DNA from: DATKDF01 sp963752045
GTDB lineage: Bacteria > Acidobacteriota > Vicinamibacteria > Vicinamibacterales > SCN-69-37
Direction: 5' to 3'
NCBI GenBank assembly: GCA_963752045.1
Contig: CAVVWN010000008.1
Coordinates: 310,001-374,000 of the forward strand
DNA length: 64,000 bases
Shown here: positions 60,297 through 64,000 of the stretch, piece after piece
Layout of the letters: each line of letters begins with the position of its first letter
How positions within the stretch are numbered: position 1 is the first letter of the stretch
Notes under the pieces: model-generated
The model's database searches: none
The model's input: the letters and a program-made list of their open reading frames with translations, nothing else
Told to the model about the DNA's origin: nothing
Translations under genes and position numbers: made by a program

Positions 60297-63287
60297 GTGC
60301 CTGTGCCGAAACAACTCATTGTGCTCGTTGGCGCGATGGCCGTGCTCGGCCCGTCGCTCCGCGCGTCCTTCGTCGCGCAGGATGCCGTCCCGTCCGGTGT
60401 TCGCGAAGCCGCCTGGTCGGCCGATGGCCGCCGCCTCGCCGTCAGCTGGTTCGATGCCATCTGGACGCTCAGCCCAGACGGCCGGGATCGGAAGCGGCTC
60501 GTGAGCCGGCCGGGCGACTGGACGAGCGAGCGCGATCCGGCCTGGTCACCAGACGGCCGGACGATTGCCTTTGCGGCCTCTACCTCCGGCGAGTTCGACC
60601 TCTGGGTGGCGCCGGCCGGAGGCGGCGCAGCGAGGCGCGTGACGTCGATGGCCGGCGACGAACGCTGGCCGTCGTGGACGCCTGACGGCCGCCTGGTCTT
60701 CTCGCATCGCGCACGCGGCTCGGCGTGGGCCCTCTTCACCGTGGCGTCCGACTCGGCCGCAGCGGGGTCCGCCGACAAGCTCACGCCCGATGACGCCGAG
60801 GAATGGCAGGGCCGGGTTTCGCCCGACGGGGTTCTGCTGGCCTTTGTCTCGACGCGCGACCGTGAGCCGGGCGACGAGTCGGACTTGTTCGTCCGGCCGC
60901 TCGGGGGAGGGGCTGCCATCCGGATCACGCGAGGTGCCGGTCTCGAGAGCCATCCCGCGTGGGCGCCTGACGGGTCACGCCTGGCCTATGCGAACACCCG
61001 TGGCGGCAACGTCACCGTGTGGGTGGAAGCGGTACCGGACCGCAACGCGCCGGCATTGGCCGGCGGCGGCCGCGGCGGCCGAGGGGCCAGGGGCGGCGGG
61101 TTCGCAACGGGCGTCGTCGCCGAGACAGCCGTGCTGGCCTCACGCCACGGCGGGGTGCCAGCCTGGTCGCCCGACGGCGAGTGGCTGGCGATCGCCACGT
61201 TTCCGGCCCCGGCCGGCGGCTACAACGGAAATCCGGCTCGGAGCGACGCCGATCCGCCAGTGGTCTTCGCCAACGCCGACGACTTTGCCCTCTGGCGCGT
61301 GGCGGCGCCGCGTCCGGTCGACGCGGCCGCCGCGACGGTGCGGCTCTCCGATCCGGACGATGCCGTCTGGGTACGCGTCTTCGATCAGGTGTGGCAGGCC
61401 CTCAAGGACTTGTACTACCAGGACGGCGCGTCTGCTGCCGCCTGGGACGCGCTCGGCGCCCGGCACCGTCCGGCAGCGGGTGCGGCGGCCACGGCGCACG
61501 AGGCCGAGGCGGTCATCGATCGGATGGTTGCCGAACAGCCGCTGATCAAGCCGGCCCTCGAATCCTCGCGCGCCGTGGTGTCCTCCGGACATCCGCTGGC
61601 TTCGGCGGCCGGCGCGCGCGTCTTCGAGCAGGGCGGCAACGTCGTCGATGCGGCCATCGCCACGGCCTTCGCGCTCGGCGTCGTCGAACCCGATGCGTCG
61701 GGACTCGGCGGCGACGGTCAGGCGATTCTGTATCTCAACGGGATGGCCGAGCCGGTCGTCGTCGAGTACAAGGACATGTCGCCGAGTCACGCCACGCGCG
61801 ACAATCCGAAGATCTTCAACGAGAACGGAGGTCGAACGGCGCAGGATGGCCCGACCGTGGCCAACATCCCCGGCGTGGTCGCCGGCCTCGATCTGCTCTA
61901 TCAGAAGTACGGCAGCAAGGCTGTCAGCTGGGCGGACCTGCTGGCACCGGCGGTCGACCTTGCGGAGAATGGTTACGTACTCGACGAAGCGCTGCCGACG
62001 ACGATTGCCGAGGGGCGGTCCTCGTTCGAGAAGTATCCGGAGGCGGCGAAGATCTTCCTGCCTGGCGGACGCGTGCCGCGTGCCGGCGATCGGTTCGTCA
62101 ATCCCGACTATGCGAACACGCTGCGGACGCTTGCGCGCGAGGGCGGAGAGTCGTTCTATCGGGGCTCGATCGCGCGCGCGATCGCGGCCGACATGGAGGC
62201 CAACGGCGGCATCATCACGCTTGAAGATCTGGCGCAGTATCGAGCCATCGAGCGCCGGCCTCTCGTGGGCGAATTTCGCGGCCATCGGGTCTACGCCCCG
62301 GGGCCGCCCGTCTCGACAGGCCTGCAACTGCTCGAAACGCTCCAGATTCTCGATCACTACCAGCCGGCGCCAGGCGCCACCTACGCGAGCGATCCCGATT
62401 ACCTGCACTACGCCATCGATGCGTGGCGGGTGCGCGACGGCGGCGCGCGTATCGCCGACCCGGAACGCTGGGGCGTCGATCTCGGCAATCACCTCGACCG
62501 CGATCACGCCGGCGATCGCTTCGGGCTGATCTCGCCCGATCGCGCGTACATCGCCCAGGGGGGTGGCCGCGGCCGTGGCGGGGCACCGCTCGTCGAGTCG
62601 CCGGATGCCGACGCCGAGGGGCGGCGGATCCAGACGGGCACGACGGCGTTCGTCGTGGCCGATTCAGCCGGCAACATGATCGCCTTCACCCAGACGCTCT
62701 CGACGTGGGGCGGCAACTTCTATGTATCGAAGGGCCTCGGGTTTCTCTACAACGACCACTTCCGCGGCGGCCGCGGCGGCACGGGGTTCGGGGCGATGCT
62801 GCCGCTGATGCGCTCGTCGACGACGAGCGTGCCGACGCTGGTGTTTGCGCCGTCGCGCGTCGACCCGGCGCCGGCCGGCATGGCGGGATACACGCCGCGC
62901 ATGGCCGTGGGCGCCGCCGGCAACGCGTGGATTCCGGCGTCTGTCTACAACGTGATCCTCAACGTGGTCGACGGCGGCATGGGGGCGCAGCGGGCCATCG
63001 AGGCGCCGCGCATGCTGATCGGCAGCGGGAACGGCGGGGCCTCGCGCGTGCAGATCGAGGACCGGATTGCGCGCACGGTGCGCGAGACGCTCGAGGCGCG
63101 CGGCCACGTATTCGAGACGGTTGGCCGCAAGGGCGAGGTCAAGTACGGATACGCTGCGGTGGCCGTCGTCAACGCGGCCCGCGGTACGGTGGAAGGCGGT
63201 GCGGAACCCCGGCGGTCGCACGGGACGGCCGCGCCGGCAGGAACAGAGGTGAGTCGTGCGAGAGTGGCAACGAGCCGGGAACGGTAG
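60297..63287 (+). CDS. exported beta-propeller / gamma-glutamyltransferase fusion
   Basis: A protein of about 996 residues. A signal peptide (QLIVLVGAMAVLGPSLRASF) follows a GTG start at 60297 or 60303. The N-terminal ~370 residues are TolB-like PD40 repeats (AAWSADGRRLAVSWF, PAWSPDGRTIAFAAS, PAWAPDGSRLAYANT). The rest is gamma-glutamyltransferase: SSGHPLASAAGARVFEQGGN, VVDAAIATAFALGVVEPDAS, and the autocatalytic Thr region RIQTGTTAFVVADSAGNMIA followed by FTQTLSTWGG. Two Gly/Arg-rich linkers are present. It would hydrolyse or transfer gamma-glutamyl groups outside the cytoplasm. Confidence 0.8.
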   Translation: MPVPKQLIVLVGAMAVLGPSLRASFVAQDAVPSGVREAAWSADGRRLAVSWFDAIWTLSPDGRDRKRLVSRPGDWTSERDPAWSPDGRTIAFAASTSGEFDLWVAPAGGGAARRVTSMAGDERWPSWTPDGRLVFSHRARGSAWALFTVASDSAAAGSADKLTPDDAEEWQGRVSPDGVLLAFVSTRDREPGDESDLFVRPLGGGAAIRITRGAGLESHPAWAPDGSRLAYANTRGGNVTVWVEAVPDRNAPALAGGGRGGRGARGGGFATGVVAETAVLASRHGGVPAWSPDGEWLAIATFPAPAGGYNGNPARSDADPPVVFANADDFALWRVAAPRPVDAAAATVRLSDPDDAVWVRVFDQVWQALKDLYYQDGASAAAWDALGARHRPAAGAAATAHEAEAVIDRMVAEQPLIKPALESSRAVVSSGHPLASAAGARVFEQGGNVVDAAIATAFALGVVEPDASGLGGDGQAILYLNGMAEPVVVEYKDMSPSHATRDNPKIFNENGGRTAQDGPTVANIPGVVAGLDLLYQKYGSKAVSWADLLAPAVDLAENGYVLDEALPTTIAEGRSSFEKYPEAAKIFLPGGRVPRAGDRFVNPDYANTLRTLAREGGESFYRGSIARAIAADMEANGGIITLEDLAQYRAIERRPLVGEFRGHRVYAPGPPVSTGLQLLETLQILDHYQPAPGATYASDPDYLHYAIDAWRVRDGGARIADPERWGVDLGNHLDRDHAGDRFGLISPDRAYIAQGGGRGRGGAPLVESPDADAEGRRIQTGTTAFVVADSAGNMIAFTQTLSTWGGNFYVSKGLGFLYNDHFRGGRGGTGFGAMLPLMRSSTTSVPTLVFAPSRVDPAPAGMAGYTPRMAVGAAGNAWIPASVYNVILNVVDGGMGAQRAIEAPRMLIGSGNGGASRVQIEDRIARTVRETLEARGHVFETVGRKGEVKYGYAAVAVVNAARGTVEGGAEPRRSHGTAAPAGTEVSRARVATSRER

Positions 63288-63297
63288 GGCGACGACG

Positions 63298-64000
63298 ATG
63301 ACGTCGCGCAATGTGGCGCGGCTCTGGCGATTCGGGATGGCGTGTGGGGCCGGCATCGCGGCCGCTTCCGTCGTGGCGATCGCTCAATCGGGTGCTGACG
63401 TCGCCGAGCGTTATCGGGAGGCCAACGGCCCTCGCATCCTCCGCGACTTCGCCGAACTGCTCTCGTACCCGAACCGGGCGCGCGATACCGAGGACATCGA
63501 GCGAGCCGCCACGTTCGTCCGCGATCAACTTCGCGGTGTCGGCGTGCAGTCGGAGCTTCTCAGGCTCGACGGCGCGCCGCCCATCGTCTACGGCTCGCTC
63601 ACCGTGCCCGGCGCGACCCGCACGCTGGGCATCTACGTGCACTACGACGGACAGCCGGTCGACGCCTCCCAGTGGACGCATCCGCCCTTCGAGCCGACGC
63701 TGTACACGGCGCCGATGGAGGCCGGGGGCAGGCCGCGGCCGATGCCCGGGGACGGTGAGAAGGTCGATCCGGAGTGGCGGTTGTACGCGCGGTCGGCCGG
63801 CGACGACAAGGCGCCGATTGGCGCGCTCCTGCCCGTGTTGCGTGCGTTTCGAGACAGTGGTGTCCAGCCGACGTCGAACCTCATCTTCTTTCTCGACGGG
63901 GAAGAGGAGGCCGGGTCGCCGCACCTTGGCGACTACATGGACCGGTACCGCGACCTCGTCGCGCCGATCGACATCTGGCTCTTCTTCGACGGGCCGGTGC
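63298..64000 (+). CDS. exported M20-family dipeptidase, 5' part
   Basis: An open frame runs from ATG 63298 (or in-frame GTG 63256) past the window end. A signal peptide (ACGAGIAAASVVAIAQS) precedes an M20 metallopeptidase: LGIYVHYDGQPVDASQWTHP, LYARSAGDDKAPIGALLPVL and NLIFFLDGEEEAGSPHLGDY supply metal ligands and the catalytic Glu. It is probably an exported dipeptidase working with the gamma-glutamyltransferase gene 10 bp upstream. Confidence 0.85.
   Translation, partial: MTSRNVARLWRFGMACGAGIAAASVVAIAQSGADVAERYREANGPRILRDFAELLSYPNRARDTEDIERAATFVRDQLRGVGVQSELLRLDGAPPIVYGSLTVPGATRTLGIYVHYDGQPVDASQWTHPPFEPTLYTAPMEAGGRPRPMPGDGEKVDPEWRLYARSAGDDKAPIGALLPVLRAFRDSGVQPTSNLIFFLDGEEEAGSPHLGDYMDRYRDLVAPIDIWLFFDGPV

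Noticed and set aside
57939..60314. 791-codon minus ORF over transketolase
   Set aside because: Antisense to a clear transketolase with no recognisable domain.

Overview
The window is high-GC DNA from what looks like an acidobacterium, most likely a Vicinamibacteria relative. This is an inference from content, not a database result. It carries a MacB/FtsX-type duplicated orphan permease, secreted M14, S9 and gamma-glutamyltransferase-like enzymes with Gly/Arg-rich inserts, a Ser/Thr kinase fused to a STAND ATPase and TPRs, and a DinB/FGE-type EgtB. Coding density is very high and most long antisense ORFs are GC-driven shadows.

Left backbone (1-4.4 kb): the 3' end of dxr, then rseP, a TPR lipoprotein and an M14 carboxypeptidase. 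From about 4.5 to 7.2 kb lies an eroded border with a creatininase-family gene, a DinB gene and fragments of an amidohydrolase, an alpha/beta hydrolase, a DUF4160 protein and a ParE-type toxin.

The main discovery is a chromosomal integron at about 7.2-23.1 kb. An IntI-type tyrosine recombinase, recognisable by its catalytic residues and integron-specific insertion, lies at 22152-23111 on the minus strand. To its left is a run of 12 well-formed attC sites (RYYYAAC...GTTRRRY-like cores, conserved L''/L' stems) plus one half site and one orphan site, all with the same polarity. The extra base in L'' places their canonical orientation on the minus strand, the same direction as intI. The attI side is therefore next to the 3' end of intI, the inverted-integrase layout. 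About 15 cassettes carry toxin-antitoxin modules (ParDE-like, HicBA, HigBA, MazEF, DUF4160/DUF2442), a sulfatase, a secreted hydrolase, small secreted or membrane proteins, a DUF5946 protein, and a 3.8-kb cassette encoding a glyoxalase-like protein and the kinase-STAND-TPR regulator. A decayed IS110-family element interrupts the array. The intI gene seems to lack its first ~40 codons because it abuts the stop codon of glucokinase, so the integron may be immobilised.

Right backbone (23.1-64 kb): glucokinase; a frameshifted BRCT-HTH-TPR gene; an S9 peptidase; infA with a DEAD-box helicase; a frameshifted acyl-activating/ACP/acyltransferase protein; a dienelactone hydrolase; threonine dehydratase; the ergothioneine genes egtB-egtD; a four-gene polysaccharide operon joined by ATGA overlaps (amidotransferase fusion, flippase, glycosyltransferase, large membrane protein); a PilZ protein; the duplicated permease; a VWA protein; a rhodanese lipoprotein; a CCA-type nucleotidyltransferase; an SDR; an M20 deacylase; proline dehydrogenase; a PlsB-like acyltransferase; an NAD-type isocitrate dehydrogenase; glutamate dehydrogenase; a GAF-type methionine sulfoxide reductase; a DUF4149 protein; transketolase; a beta-propeller/gamma-glutamyltransferase fusion; and the start of an M20 dipeptidase cut by the window end. 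Central nitrogen and carbon metabolism (gdhA, putA-like, idh, tkt) clusters at 52-60 kb. I saw no rRNA, tRNA or CRISPR array.
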